A DNA stretch of 64,000 nucleotides from Deminuibacter soli (GTDB taxonomy: Bacteria; Bacteroidota; Bacteroidia; Chitinophagales; Chitinophagaceae), in the NCBI RefSeq assembly GCF_003412455.1, contig NZ_QTJU01000001.1, forward strand, positions 1,364,001-1,428,000, in the 5' to 3' direction. Both the position numbers and the translations under genes were made by a program. Positions 16,049 to 24,604 of this stretch are shown here, piece by piece (the first letter of the stretch is position 1; every line of letters starts with the position of its first letter). The notes beneath the pieces were generated by a model. That model was not told where the DNA came from. It ran no database searches and worked only from the letters and a program-made list of their open reading frames with translations.

Positions 16049-16516
16049 CTAGAACTGGTCGTTGTTCACTTCTATCCAGTAGCCGTCAGGGTCTTGCAGG
16101 TATACCTGCTGAATTTTATCCGGCCGTGCCTGTGTTTGTCCCTGGTCGCCTTTCCAGTTGCCGTATTTTATATGCAGTGCATCGAGGTGTTTCATAAAAT
16201 CGGGCAGCGATGCAACGGAGAACGCCAGGTGAATATTGATATCGTGCGGCACAATGTTTTGTGCACCCTGTACAATGTGCAGCTGGCCATGTTCGCCCAT
16301 TTTATACCAGGTATGTTTGTTGTCATGAAAAGGCTCGGAGATCACTTTCAACAGCAGTACCTTCTGGTAAAATTCATTGCTTTTCTGCATGTCTACCACA
16401 TACACGGTTGTATGATTGAAATGTGGTGTAATGGCTGCATCTGCGCTTTGCGCATGTACCTTCAGTACAGCAGTGCAGCACAGGAGCATGAGGATAGATT
16501 GAACAAGTTGCTTCAT
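16049..16516 (-). CDS. Secreted VOC-family (glyoxalase-fold) protein
   Basis: A 155-residue product with an N-terminal signal peptide ending at about KVHAQ (residue 22), then a single VOC domain: FNHTTVYVVDMQKSNEFYQKVL at its start and QQVYLQDPDGYWIEVNND at its end. The histidine near residue 34 and the glutamate in IEVN are the usual metal ligands. Most VOC enzymes are cytosolic, so an exported one is a mild oddity. Function (lyase, dioxygenase or binding protein) cannot be set from sequence. Monocistronic, divergent from the tRNA gene. Confidence 0.8.
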   Translation of the reverse strand: MKQLVQSILMLLCCTAVLKVHAQSADAAITPHFNHTTVYVVDMQKSNEFYQKVLLLKVISEPFHDNKHTWYKMGEHGQLHIVQGAQNIVPHDINIHLAFSVASLPDFMKHLDALHIKYGNWKGDQGQTQARPDKIQQVYLQDPDGYWIEVNNDQF

Positions 16517-16630
16517 ACGACAATTTTATGTGATGAAAATAACTAAATATTGTACACCGGGTAAGAAATAAGTACAGAATACCCTATTTTTGCGGCGAAT
16601 AACGCCTGATTCATTCAGCGTTGATGTGGC

Positions 16631-16702
16631 GGCCCTGTAGTTCAATGGATAGAATAGAAGTTTCCTAAACTTTAGATACAGGTTCGATTCCTGTCGGGGC
16701 TA
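16631..16702 (+). tRNA. tRNA-Arg, anticodon CCT
   Basis: A 72-base cloverleaf folds without strain: acceptor GGCCCTG pairs with CGGGGCT, D stem GTTC/GAAT, anticodon stem GAAGT/ACTTT with loop TTCCTAA, T stem ACAGG/CCTGT with loop TTCGATT, discriminator A. The anticodon CCT reads AGG. The 3' CCA is not encoded. A terminator follows at once, and there is no integrase or att duplication beside it. Confidence 0.95.
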
Positions 16703-16703
16703 C

Positions 16704-16736
16704 AAAGCCGCTTTACGAAAGTAGAGCGGCTTTTTT
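16704..16736 (+). terminator. Terminator of the tRNA-Arg gene
   Basis: AAAGCCGCTTTAC, loop GAAA, GTAGAGCGGCTTT, then T residues: 13 paired bases with one G-T pair, starting one base after the tRNA. Confidence 0.88.
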
Positions 16737-16769
16737 ATTGCTTATTGTCAGTTAAAATAACGATCTCGC

Positions 16770-17855
16770 ATGAGAAACATTCCCCCGTTAGTACAGCCAT
16801 CCAGGCAACATTTTGATATGCTAGATGGCTTGCGCGGTATTGCCGCCATTGCCGTAGTAATTTTTCATTTTATGGAATGGGTGTATACAGACCCAGGCAA
16901 AAATTTCATCGGGCATGGTTTTCTGGCAGTAGATTTTTTCTTCTGTTTATCCGGTTTTGTGATAGGCTATGCATACGACAACCGTATTGCGAAAATGGGG
17001 CTACGCAATTTTTTTGCTGCACGGCTTATCCGCCTGCACCCATTGGTTATCCTGGGTTCTGTACTGGGTTTACTGGGCTTTTTTCTTGATCCTTTTACTA
17101 ACAATGCGGGCTTATACAGTGCAGGTCAATTAGTATTGATTTTTCTCTGCTCTATTTTAATGAGCCCGTATCCTGTAATGAAAGACCGTGCTTTTAATCT
17201 CTTTGGACTTAATGCGCCTGCGTGGTCATTGTTCTGGGAGTATGTAGCCAATGTTGTATATGCCTTTGTGCTTTGCCGGTTGAAGCGCGCATACCTGGTA
17301 GTGCTGGCAGTATTGTCGGCAATAGCTGTTTGCCTGGTTGTTCGCCGTGCCGGTACAATTGTCGGCGGTTGGAATGGCCATACATTCTGGGATGGTGGCG
17401 CGCGTGTGTCTTATTCATTTATCGCCGGCCTGCTGGTGTACCGTTTTAACTGGATTATCAAAAACAAACTGGGTTTTGCGGGGCTGACAGTGTTGCTGTT
17501 GCTGGCTGTGTTGATGCCTTTTTCAAAATGGAACTGGCTTACAGAACTGTTTGTTGTGTTGCTCTATTTCCCCTTGTTAATAGCCCTGGGAGCAGGTGCT
17601 ACCTTAACGCCACGGTTTCACAAAATTTGTGTGTTTTCAGGCAACATCTCTTACCCCTTGTACATGACGCATTACATGGTACTATGGGCATGGGGAAATT
17701 ATTACGGCAAGTACAAACCCAATACAACACAATTATTCTTCATTGTGAGCGCTTCAATTGTAGTATTGATTGGCTTTGCATACCTGGTAATGCGGGTGTA
17801 TGATATGCCGGTGAGGAAATACCTGACTGCTAAATGGAAGAAGGCCAATGTGTGA
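16770..17855 (+). CDS. Acyltransferase family 3 membrane protein
   Basis: The 361-residue product opens with the acyltransferase-3 signature DMLDGLRGIAAIAVVIFHF, where the histidine is the likely catalytic residue, and has about ten membrane helices. FFCLSGFVIGYAYDNRI is the second family block. Such proteins (OatA, NodX, OafA types) transfer acetyl or other acyl groups to extracytoplasmic sugars such as O-antigen, exopolysaccharide or peptidoglycan. No extra SGNH domain is attached. Neighbouring genes give no substrate hint. Monocistronic, with a terminator directly after the stop. Confidence 0.9.
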   Translation: MRNIPPLVQPSRQHFDMLDGLRGIAAIAVVIFHFMEWVYTDPGKNFIGHGFLAVDFFFCLSGFVIGYAYDNRIAKMGLRNFFAARLIRLHPLVILGSVLGLLGFFLDPFTNNAGLYSAGQLVLIFLCSILMSPYPVMKDRAFNLFGLNAPAWSLFWEYVANVVYAFVLCRLKRAYLVVLAVLSAIAVCLVVRRAGTIVGGWNGHTFWDGGARVSYSFIAGLLVYRFNWIIKNKLGFAGLTVLLLLAVLMPFSKWNWLTELFVVLLYFPLLIALGAGATLTPRFHKICVFSGNISYPLYMTHYMVLWAWGNYYGKYKPNTTQLFFIVSASIVVLIGFAYLVMRVYDMPVRKYLTAKWKKANV

Positions 17856-17858
17856 AAT

Positions 17859-17888
17859 AAAAGGTGCGCTGTTCAGCGCACCTTTTTT
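17859..17888. terminator. Bidirectional terminator
   Basis: AAAAGGTGCGCT, loop GTTC, AGCGCACCTTTT, 12 bp with flanking A and T runs, between the convergent acyltransferase and 2'-5' ligase-like genes. Confidence 0.9.
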
Positions 17889-17899
17889 GTATGAATTTA

Positions 17900-18451
17900 T
17901 TAAACCGGGTACGTTGCAATCACATTCCATTGCCTGGTATCGTGCTGCAGCAAATGAAAACCGGTTACGTCAAATGATGCGTTGTATGGTTTTGCCTGGT
18001 ATACTTTCCATGCGGCTGTAAACTGCTGCGGCGTAAGATCCCTGTAGCCGATGGTGATATGTGGTTTAAAACGCAGCTCCAGGTCTGGTACCTGTATCAT
18101 GGGGAAATGCTCATGAAAATTATGCACAATCTCTTTCTGCAGGGCAAACAATGAAGCATTGGCAACAGGCTGCACAAATATTACCGGGTGAGCCTTGTTG
18201 TTGAACATGTTAAATCCGTTGAGCGTAACAGTGAATATACCGGTTGCGCAATACAATTCCCGGAACCATTGCAGCAGTGATGTATGGGCTTCTGCCGGCA
18301 GCTGAAACGGGGCTTTTAATGTAATATGCGGTATTACTTTCAATGCAGCGGCACTGTTATAATTATCGCGCAGATCGGTTTGAAATGCGATAATATTCTC
18401 CCGTATAATCTCCGGTGGAATAATGGCGATAAAGTACAGGTTATTGCGCAT
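17900..18451 (-). CDS. 2'-5' RNA ligase family protein
   Basis: The 183-residue protein has the two HxT motifs of the 2H phosphoesterase superfamily: HITLKAPF (about residue 43) and HITIGYRDL (about 131). Members include ThpR, which opens 2',3'-cyclic phosphates, and related cyclic nucleotide phosphodiesterases. Cytosolic. It starts 9 bp after the stop of the Tat-exported protein gene on the same strand, so the two are probably in one transcript, although no functional link is evident. Confidence 0.87.
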   Translation of the reverse strand: MRNNLYFIAIIPPEIIRENIIAFQTDLRDNYNSAAALKVIPHITLKAPFQLPAEAHTSLLQWFRELYCATGIFTVTLNGFNMFNNKAHPVIFVQPVANASLFALQKEIVHNFHEHFPMIQVPDLELRFKPHITIGYRDLTPQQFTAAWKVYQAKPYNASFDVTGFHLLQHDTRQWNVIATYPV

Positions 18452-18460
18452 AAGTTTTTA

Positions 18461-20368
18461 TTATACAACCTCCAGGATAATGGTAACATCGTTGTCATCG
18501 GTCGCAAACGGAACTGCTTCCATACCCGGCACAAAATTAAACAGGCGCTTACCTGTCATGGGTAATGTGTGCAAAGGTTTGTCTGCCTGCAGATGTACCG
18601 TGCAATGCTGTTTTTTTACTGCAACAGCTTTGTCTGAAATAGAATGGACTGTTTCTGTAGAAGCCGAGATGACAGGTATAATGATCTTGATTTTTTTACT
18701 GCTGTCACCATCATGTTTGTAGTGAATGGTTACGCCATCAACGCTGAACCGGTAAGTAATGTTGCAGGTGATTTTTCCGGTGCCCGGGTGCTGTTGTGTT
18801 TTTGATACAAGTGCTGCAACGGTTTCTACAACAGTGATACCCTGCTCTTCGGTAACGGTTATTGTTGCGGAAAAGTCGTTAATGTTCATGTAGGTGTTCC
18901 CGGCTTCCTGCAATTCGATGCGCGGTGTGAGCGGCATGCCCAGCGGGTCATTGTCTGCCTGCATATTGCCGGCTTCATACAACTGGTATTCATTCATGCT
19001 GGCGGTAATGATGGGGCCTGCTTCCAGGTGCCACAGCATACTCAATGCACCGCCTGATGCATGCCCGCCTTTGTAATCTTTGTAATTGCGATCATAACCC
19101 GTAACCGTTGCACGGTAAGGGCCGCGTGCAACAAGCGTTGTCTGGATATCTTTGTAGAAACGGTGTCCGTAAGCCTTTTCTCTCGGCAGCTGTACCTGTG
19201 CCATATTTGCGGGTGCTGCAGGCACACCATGATCAAGTATCGTAACAAGAGCTTTGAGATGACAGAATGTATGGTGCAGGCTGGCTGTTAAACCATGTGA
19301 AGCGTAATGCGGGCCGCCATACAACACGCCGTGTTGTGTAAGGCTTTGCAGCAGGGAAGTGTTTTGCAGGGCTGCTTTATAGAAGGCCGGATTTTTTGCT
19401 GCGAGCAGCGCATAAGCCGGCTGACAGCCATCTGATGTACGGCTTCCCCAGTAAGTCCATTTGTAATTGCGTGTTCCCCAGCTATTATCCCAGGCCCCGT
19501 CAGGCAGCATAAATGCGAGGTGAGCCTCCATACTGCTGCTTACTGCAGACAGCACTTCTTCGTCTTTTGTGAGCAGGCTGTACAATACCAATGAGGGCAA
19601 TGATTCTTCCACATTGTAACCCAGGTCAACCGAGTAACAACCCTTAGCACTGGGCATGTTATAAGGCGTGCCTTCACCTGTTAACAGGTGATCGGTTGCA
19701 GAGAAAAACGGCAAAGCCTTGTGTGCAATGTCCCTGCCTTTCCCTGTATAACGTGGCATATCAAGCAATTCACCGAGCAGCGACAAACCGTAGGTGGATG
19801 CAATTGGATAATTGATATTGCCGTATTCAATATTGAAATTGTTGTAAATAAACTCCCCGCTTTTGTGCAGCCTGTTTGTAACAGCATTTTTAAACTGCGT
19901 GCCCATAATATGGCCATGCCGTTTCACTGCTTCTGCCAATGCAATGGTGGCAAATACGGTAGTGCCCTTCCATGATCCTTTCACCGGTTCATTTAACCAG
20001 GAGCCATCTTCCTGGCTCACTGTTTTTTCCATCCATTGAAATAACAATTCTGCAGCATCGAGATAGGCACTGTTGTGTAAGGTATCGGCCAGGTACAGGA
20101 AGGGATAAATGGTATCGCCCATACGCCCATGCACTTCATTCTCCGGCGGGTAGATAATAGTGCCGTAATGTTTGTTCTGCCGGTTGGTCACCTGCATACT
20201 TAACAATGCTGCGCCCCAGTTTTCAGCAAGTTGTTTGCTTAGCGTGTATAATGGATTGTGTGCGGCAGGATTGCCTGCTGCCAGGCCCTGCAGTGCTGAA
20301 AAAGAAGTTAGCAAACCTGCTGTGCCGATTGTACCGTTTTTAATGAAATGTCTTCTGGATATTGTCAT
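18461..20368 (-). CDS. Tat-exported putative polysaccharide-degrading protein
   Basis: The 635-residue protein starts with a twin-arginine signal (SRRHFIKNGTIGTAGLL). Residues about 40-390 are helix-rich with repeated aromatic/Gly motifs (HGRMGDTIYPFLYLAD, DGSWLNEPVKGSWKG, AWDNSWGTRNYKWTYWGSR) that look like an (alpha/alpha)n barrel, and the last 200 residues look like a beta-sandwich. This architecture fits heparinase II/III-like or other polysaccharide lyases and some glycoside hydrolases; I do not recognise the exact family. A GH78 rhamnosidase lies divergently 0.7 kb away, which makes a rhamnose-containing glycan a reasonable but untested guess. Confidence 0.6.
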   Translation of the reverse strand: MTISRRHFIKNGTIGTAGLLTSFSALQGLAAGNPAAHNPLYTLSKQLAENWGAALLSMQVTNRQNKHYGTIIYPPENEVHGRMGDTIYPFLYLADTLHNSAYLDAAELLFQWMEKTVSQEDGSWLNEPVKGSWKGTTVFATIALAEAVKRHGHIMGTQFKNAVTNRLHKSGEFIYNNFNIEYGNINYPIASTYGLSLLGELLDMPRYTGKGRDIAHKALPFFSATDHLLTGEGTPYNMPSAKGCYSVDLGYNVEESLPSLVLYSLLTKDEEVLSAVSSSMEAHLAFMLPDGAWDNSWGTRNYKWTYWGSRTSDGCQPAYALLAAKNPAFYKAALQNTSLLQSLTQHGVLYGGPHYASHGLTASLHHTFCHLKALVTILDHGVPAAPANMAQVQLPREKAYGHRFYKDIQTTLVARGPYRATVTGYDRNYKDYKGGHASGGALSMLWHLEAGPIITASMNEYQLYEAGNMQADNDPLGMPLTPRIELQEAGNTYMNINDFSATITVTEEQGITVVETVAALVSKTQQHPGTGKITCNITYRFSVDGVTIHYKHDGDSSKKIKIIIPVISASTETVHSISDKAVAVKKQHCTVHLQADKPLHTLPMTGKRLFNFVPGMEAVPFATDDNDVTIILEVV

Positions 20369-20449
20369 GAGCTTGCATATGGCTGCATGAATTTACATTG
20401 TTTCTGCAATGCCTGCAGCATCACTGTAAAAGAATAAGTGACGATGGTT

Positions 20450-20800
20450 TTATTTGCGTTGGATGAGGCAATTGTATACTTCTCCATTACCCATGTCAAT
20501 TATACCGGTATCGTCCCTGGTCCAGATGGTGTGTTTGCCGTCTGAATATTTAGCGCCTGAGCCGGCAGAAATTCTTTTCAGTCTTAGCTCTTTATAGTAA
20601 ATGCCTTTCAGCGTGCCGGAAACAATGGCTTTGTCTTCCCAGAAGCTCACTTTTACCAGGTTACCGGCAGAGCAGTTGAGTGTAATAACAGCGTTTGGCA
20701 GGTTGGTGGATGATCTGGAAGCGTCACAGGCGTTGAGGACAAACAATGCTGCAAAAAGTGCAGCGAAAACAGGTAAGGTCTTTATCCCGGCTTTTTTCAT
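20450..20800 (-). CDS. MliC-like lipoprotein
   Basis: With ATG at 20800 the product has 116 residues and a lipoprotein signal (lipobox LNAC, about residue 25). An upstream in-frame ATG at 20890 would add a meaningless leader. The rest is one small domain ending SGAKYSDGKHTIWTRDD...YNCLIQ, which matches the MliC fold pattern (SGAxYxDG, WxxGDE, terminal Cys). The two cysteines (about 44 and 111) would form the family disulfide. MliC proteins bind and inhibit C-type lysozymes at the cell surface. Family assignment is by motif only. Confidence 0.7.
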   Translation of the reverse strand: MKKAGIKTLPVFAALFAALFVLNACDASRSSTNLPNAVITLNCSAGNLVKVSFWEDKAIVSGTLKGIYYKELRLKRISAGSGAKYSDGKHTIWTRDDTGIIDMGNGEVYNCLIQRK

Positions 20801-20970
20801 TTCCGTTTTTTTAAGAACAAAAAATTGGTGCCGGCAGCAGGTTAGAATGCAGTACACAAGCCGGTCGTAATGCTTATTAAATGTAAACAATAATTGCAGA
20901 TCCCAGGGTTAAAATAGCCATTGCTCCCGGTGAACTATCAGATTTCTGATGGATAATAGTAGTAACCGGC

Positions 20971-20996
20971 AAAGGGAACAGCTGTGTTCCCTTTTT
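20971..20996 (+). terminator. Orphan terminator-like hairpin
   Basis: AAAGGGAACA, loop GCTG, TGTTCCCTTT, then TT. It reads as a plus-strand terminator but no plus-strand gene precedes it within 3 kb. Confidence 0.5.
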
Positions 20997-21062
20997 GGTT
21001 GATGACCATGTATGGTCAGGACAGCTGCGCTGCGTTTTGCTTTATATTTATGGCATTAATTG

Positions 21063-23735
21063 ATGTCAATGACCAAACGTTCCCGGAAGTACAGTGCAGC
21101 ATGGATAGCGGCCTGCCTGTGTATTGCAGCAACTGCTCCTGTGCATGCACAAAAAAAACTGAAATGCGAGTATCTCGAAAATCCACTGGGTATCGATGCT
21201 ACCCACCCGCGCTTTAGCTGGCAGCTGGATGATGCAACGCCCGGTGCCACACAAACTGCCTGGCGTATACTGGTGTCAACTGATTCTGCGGGGCTGGCAA
21301 ACGACCAGGCTACTGTATGGAACAGCGGCTGGCAGCAGTCCGGAGCAGTACTGGCCGTATACAATGGGGCGGCTTTACAGCCTTTCACCAGGTATTTCTG
21401 GAAAGTCTCCACGAAAAGCACGCAAACAACTACTTCTTCTATTGCCAGTTTTGAAACAGGCATGATGGACAAAAAGAACTGGCAGGGTGCCTGGATAAGC
21501 GATGGCACTGATATTAACCTGAAACCTGCGCCTTATTTCAGAAAAGTGTTTACAGCAGGTAAAAAAATAAAACATGCCAGGGCCTATATTGCTGCTGCCG
21601 GTTTGTACGAACTGTATATCAATGGTGAAAAAATAGGCAATCACCGGCTCGATCCCATGTACACCCGTTTCGACAGGCGCACGCTTTATGTTACCTACGA
21701 TGTAACACAGGCGCTGCAAAACGGGGCCAATGCCATCGGTGTATTACTCGGCAATGGCTGGTATAACATGCAGAGCACTGCTGTATGGAATTTCCACAAA
21801 GCACCCTGGCGCAACCGTCCTGCGTTTTGTTTTGATCTGCGTATTACTTATGAAGATGATTCTGTTGAAACCATCGCTTCAGGAAAGGACTGGAAAACGG
21901 CCTTAAGCCCGGTAGTGTTTAACAGCATTTATACAGCCGAACACTATGATGCGCGCAAAGAACAACCGGGCTGGAATACCATCCATTTTGCAGACAGCAG
22001 CTGGAAGGAAGTGTATTTCCGCACTGCACCTGCTGCAACTATTACGGCACAAGCAATGCATCCTGTACGCAATGTGGAAGAGGTAAAACCACAAACCATT
22101 AAACAGCTGGATGATACCACCTGGCTGTTCGATCTTGGCCGCAACATTGCCGGCGTAAGCCGCATTACCGTACAGGGGCCGGCAGGTACTGTTGTGCGCA
22201 TAAAACATACAGAACGTTTGTACGCCAATGGCCGCGCAGATATGTCGAACATTGATGTGCATTACCGGCCCACCGATAATACAGATCCTTTTCAAACAGA
22301 TATGGTAATACTTAATGGCAAAGACGCCACCACGTTTATGCCACATTTTAACTACAAGGGTTTCCAGTATATTGAAGTGAGCAGCAGTGCGCCGGTAAAG
22401 CTTACCAAAGAAAGTGTAACAGCCTATTTTATGCATAGTGATGTGCCTGCGGTGGGTGAGGTGAGCAGCAGCGACGATATCCTCACTAAAATATGGTCTG
22501 CCACCAATAACTCTTACTTATCTAATTTATTCGGCTACCCGACCGATTGCCCGCAACGCGAGAAAAACGGCTGGACAGGCGATGCGCAGATAGCCATTGA
22601 AACAGGCCTGTACAGTTTCGATGGCATTACTGTGTATGAAAAATGGCTGGCCGATCATCGTGATGAACAGCAACCCAATGGCGTGCTGCCCTCTATTGTG
22701 CCTACTGATGGCTGGGGGTATGAATGGGGCAACGGGCCAGACTGGACAAGCACCATCGCTATTATTCCCTGGAACATTTACCTGTTTTACGGCGATACCA
22801 CCTTGCTCGCCAATTGCTACGATAACATTAAACGGTATGTTGAGCACATCAACCTGATTAGTCCTGCAGGGCTTACCACCTGGGGGCTGGGCGATTGGGT
22901 TCCTGTAAAATCAACTACACCGGTTGAATTAACTTCTACCTGTTATTATTATGCCGATGTACTGATACTGGCCAAAGCTGCAAAGCTTTTCGGGCATACA
23001 GCCGATGAACTGCGTTATAACCAGCTGGCTGCAAAAATCAGGGATGCCTTTAACACCAAATACCTACATACAGAAACAGCCACCTATGGCGATGGGGTAC
23101 AAACTGCATTAAGCACACCCTTGTACTGGGGGCTTGTGCCAGATGCGTACAAGGCAAAAGTGGCAGCAAGCCTGGCGAAAAAAGTGGCGTCAGACAACTA
23201 CCATCTTGATGTGGGTTTGCTGGGACAGAAAGCCATTTTAAATGCACTGAGTGAAAACGGTTATGCAGATGTGGCTTATAAAATAGCCTCACAGAAAACC
23301 TATCCCAGCTGGGGTTGGTGGATGGTGAATGGTGCTACCACCTTGTACGAAAACTGGAAAATTGATGCGCAGAGCGATATCTCTTTAAACCATATTATGT
23401 TTGGTGAAATAGGTGCGTGGCTGTACAAAGGCATTGCCGGTATAAAACCTGATGCAGCACAACCCGGGTTTAAAAACACTGTACTGCAGCCACACTTCGT
23501 AGAAGGGCTCAATAGCTTTGAAGCAAAACATGAAAGCCCGTACGGAACCATTGTTTCCTCATGGGTCCGCAAAGGCAATGCGGTAGCCTATACTGTGGTA
23601 ATACCTTCCAATGCCACAGCCAGCTTGTATTTGCCGGGTTATACCATAACAGAGAACGGAAAGCAGGCAACGGGAAACGTATTGCAGCTGCAGGCAGGTA
23701 CACATAACCTGGTTTGCAAAATGGCGGCTAAATAA
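21063..23735 (+). CDS. Alpha-L-rhamnosidase, GH78
   Basis: The 890-residue protein has a signal peptide (cleavage near PVHAQ, about residue 30). The domain order fits GH78: an N-terminal fibronectin-like domain (about 35-145), a jelly-roll domain (about 150-330), the family beta-domain with LDDTTWLFDLGRNIAG and an (alpha/alpha)6 barrel (about 470-800) with the catalytic-region signatures PTDCPQREKNGWTGDAQ, which bears the general acid, and WGWWMVNGATTLYENW. It removes terminal alpha-L-rhamnose from glycosides or pectin side chains, in the periplasm. ATG at 21063 or 21069 are both possible; a TTG at 21060 is less likely. Terminator follows. No SusC/SusD pair is adjacent. Confidence 0.93.
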   Translation: MSMTKRSRKYSAAWIAACLCIAATAPVHAQKKLKCEYLENPLGIDATHPRFSWQLDDATPGATQTAWRILVSTDSAGLANDQATVWNSGWQQSGAVLAVYNGAALQPFTRYFWKVSTKSTQTTTSSIASFETGMMDKKNWQGAWISDGTDINLKPAPYFRKVFTAGKKIKHARAYIAAAGLYELYINGEKIGNHRLDPMYTRFDRRTLYVTYDVTQALQNGANAIGVLLGNGWYNMQSTAVWNFHKAPWRNRPAFCFDLRITYEDDSVETIASGKDWKTALSPVVFNSIYTAEHYDARKEQPGWNTIHFADSSWKEVYFRTAPAATITAQAMHPVRNVEEVKPQTIKQLDDTTWLFDLGRNIAGVSRITVQGPAGTVVRIKHTERLYANGRADMSNIDVHYRPTDNTDPFQTDMVILNGKDATTFMPHFNYKGFQYIEVSSSAPVKLTKESVTAYFMHSDVPAVGEVSSSDDILTKIWSATNNSYLSNLFGYPTDCPQREKNGWTGDAQIAIETGLYSFDGITVYEKWLADHRDEQQPNGVLPSIVPTDGWGYEWGNGPDWTSTIAIIPWNIYLFYGDTTLLANCYDNIKRYVEHINLISPAGLTTWGLGDWVPVKSTTPVELTSTCYYYADVLILAKAAKLFGHTADELRYNQLAAKIRDAFNTKYLHTETATYGDGVQTALSTPLYWGLVPDAYKAKVAASLAKKVASDNYHLDVGLLGQKAILNALSENGYADVAYKIASQKTYPSWGWWMVNGATTLYENWKIDAQSDISLNHIMFGEIGAWLYKGIAGIKPDAAQPGFKNTVLQPHFVEGLNSFEAKHESPYGTIVSSWVRKGNAVAYTVVIPSNATASLYLPGYTITENGKQATGNVLQLQAGTHNLVCKMAAK

Positions 23736-23755
23736 ACAGGAAGGCAACTGAAAAT

Positions 23756-23792
23756 AAAATCCACCCGTACTTAATGGTGCGGGTGGATTTTT
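23756..23792. terminator. Terminator after rhamnosidase
   Basis: AAAATCCACCCG and CGGGTGGATTTT, 12 bp, 12-base loop, T run. Flanking A residues allow use by the convergent minus-strand gene. Confidence 0.88.
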
Positions 23793-23808
23793 TATGTACA
23801 GTAAGCAA

Positions 23809-24276
23809 TTAAACGGCTACCTGTGTACGTGTGTACAACAGCAATACGCCCGATTCAAAAGTTCGTGTTTTAACCAGTTGCAGTTCGTGGGTGCTGCTGG
23901 CGGTTGCAGTATGTTCTTCTTCCAGTACAGGATGAATGGTTACTTGCCGGCCATTGATCAGCACCAGCTGAACAACAGTTGCCTGTGCCCCGGGCCGGGC
24001 CGCCTGAATGGTAACCGGGCCCAGCTGTATGGCTTGTTTGCCGGTAACACGCTGTATGCTGCCACTGATTTTTTGTACAAAGGAGTTAACGGCACCCTGC
24101 CAGTGTGGTATGCGCTGACCAGGCGGAAGTTTACTGAATACAATGCCCGGGATAGTGCAGAACAAATCGCCTGCATGCCGGTTAATCTCCTGTTCGGCCA
24201 AACGCCAGTCAAGCCCCTGGTAAGGCGGCTGGCCATCGGCAGAATCTGTTAGTATGGATAAGATGATTTTTCTCAT
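23809..24276 (-). CDS. Hypothetical protein, 155 aa
   Basis: No family is recognised. The product has no signal peptide or membrane segment. Visible features are an acidic/polar N-terminus (TDSADGQPPYQGLDWRLAEQ), a FVQKISGSIQRVTG helix, and a beta-rich C-terminal half (QLGPVTIQAARPG, VVQLVLINGRQVTIHPVLEEE, LQLVKTRTFESGVLLLYTR). Coding potential is supported by codon use and by its neat placement before a terminator. It is monocistronic and divergent from the lanthipeptide-locus kinase gene. Confidence 0.6.
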   Translation of the reverse strand: MRKIILSILTDSADGQPPYQGLDWRLAEQEINRHAGDLFCTIPGIVFSKLPPGQRIPHWQGAVNSFVQKISGSIQRVTGKQAIQLGPVTIQAARPGAQATVVQLVLINGRQVTIHPVLEEEHTATASSTHELQLVKTRTFESGVLLLYTRTQVAV

Positions 24277-24604
24277 AAAGGTTACTGGCAGGTGGTTTCG
24301 CCCGTTAAGGGAAGTAAACTTATTATCATAATTTTAGAGGAATGGGGGCTGTACAAGACAAAAACCGGGGGAAATTGTGACAGGTTTAAAACCGGTATGA
24401 ACGGTGCCGGTAATCACTGGTTTTTACCACGTAAATGACCTGTTTTCACTCAGTTCTGGGTATATGTCATGCGTTTTTTCCTGATTTAGAACAGGTTGCA
24501 TGGATATTTAATACACTTTTTGTATATTATGAGTAGATTTAACCCAAAAAGTAATCCTTATCCGGAATATCTTTCAATATAACGAGACAAACAGCCTGGC
24601 AGCC
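24277..24604. other. Intergenic region upstream of the kinase gene
   Basis: About 330 bp without a convincing gene. It holds an imperfect inverted repeat (AAAACCGG at 24388 with CCGGT at 24407 and GGTTTT at 24419) and AT-rich sequence around 24505-24535 with TTTTTG and TATATTATG, where the promoter for the kinase operon probably lies. No exact consensus promoter was found. Confidence 0.4.

Noticed and set aside
16631-16736. tRNA-Arg as an integration site
   Set aside because: No integrase, no second copy of the tRNA 3' end and no change in composition nearby.
23794-24252. Plus-strand ORF opposite the 155-aa hypothetical gene
   Set aside because: Cysteine-rich shadow; the minus-strand frame has the better start and sits properly before the terminator.
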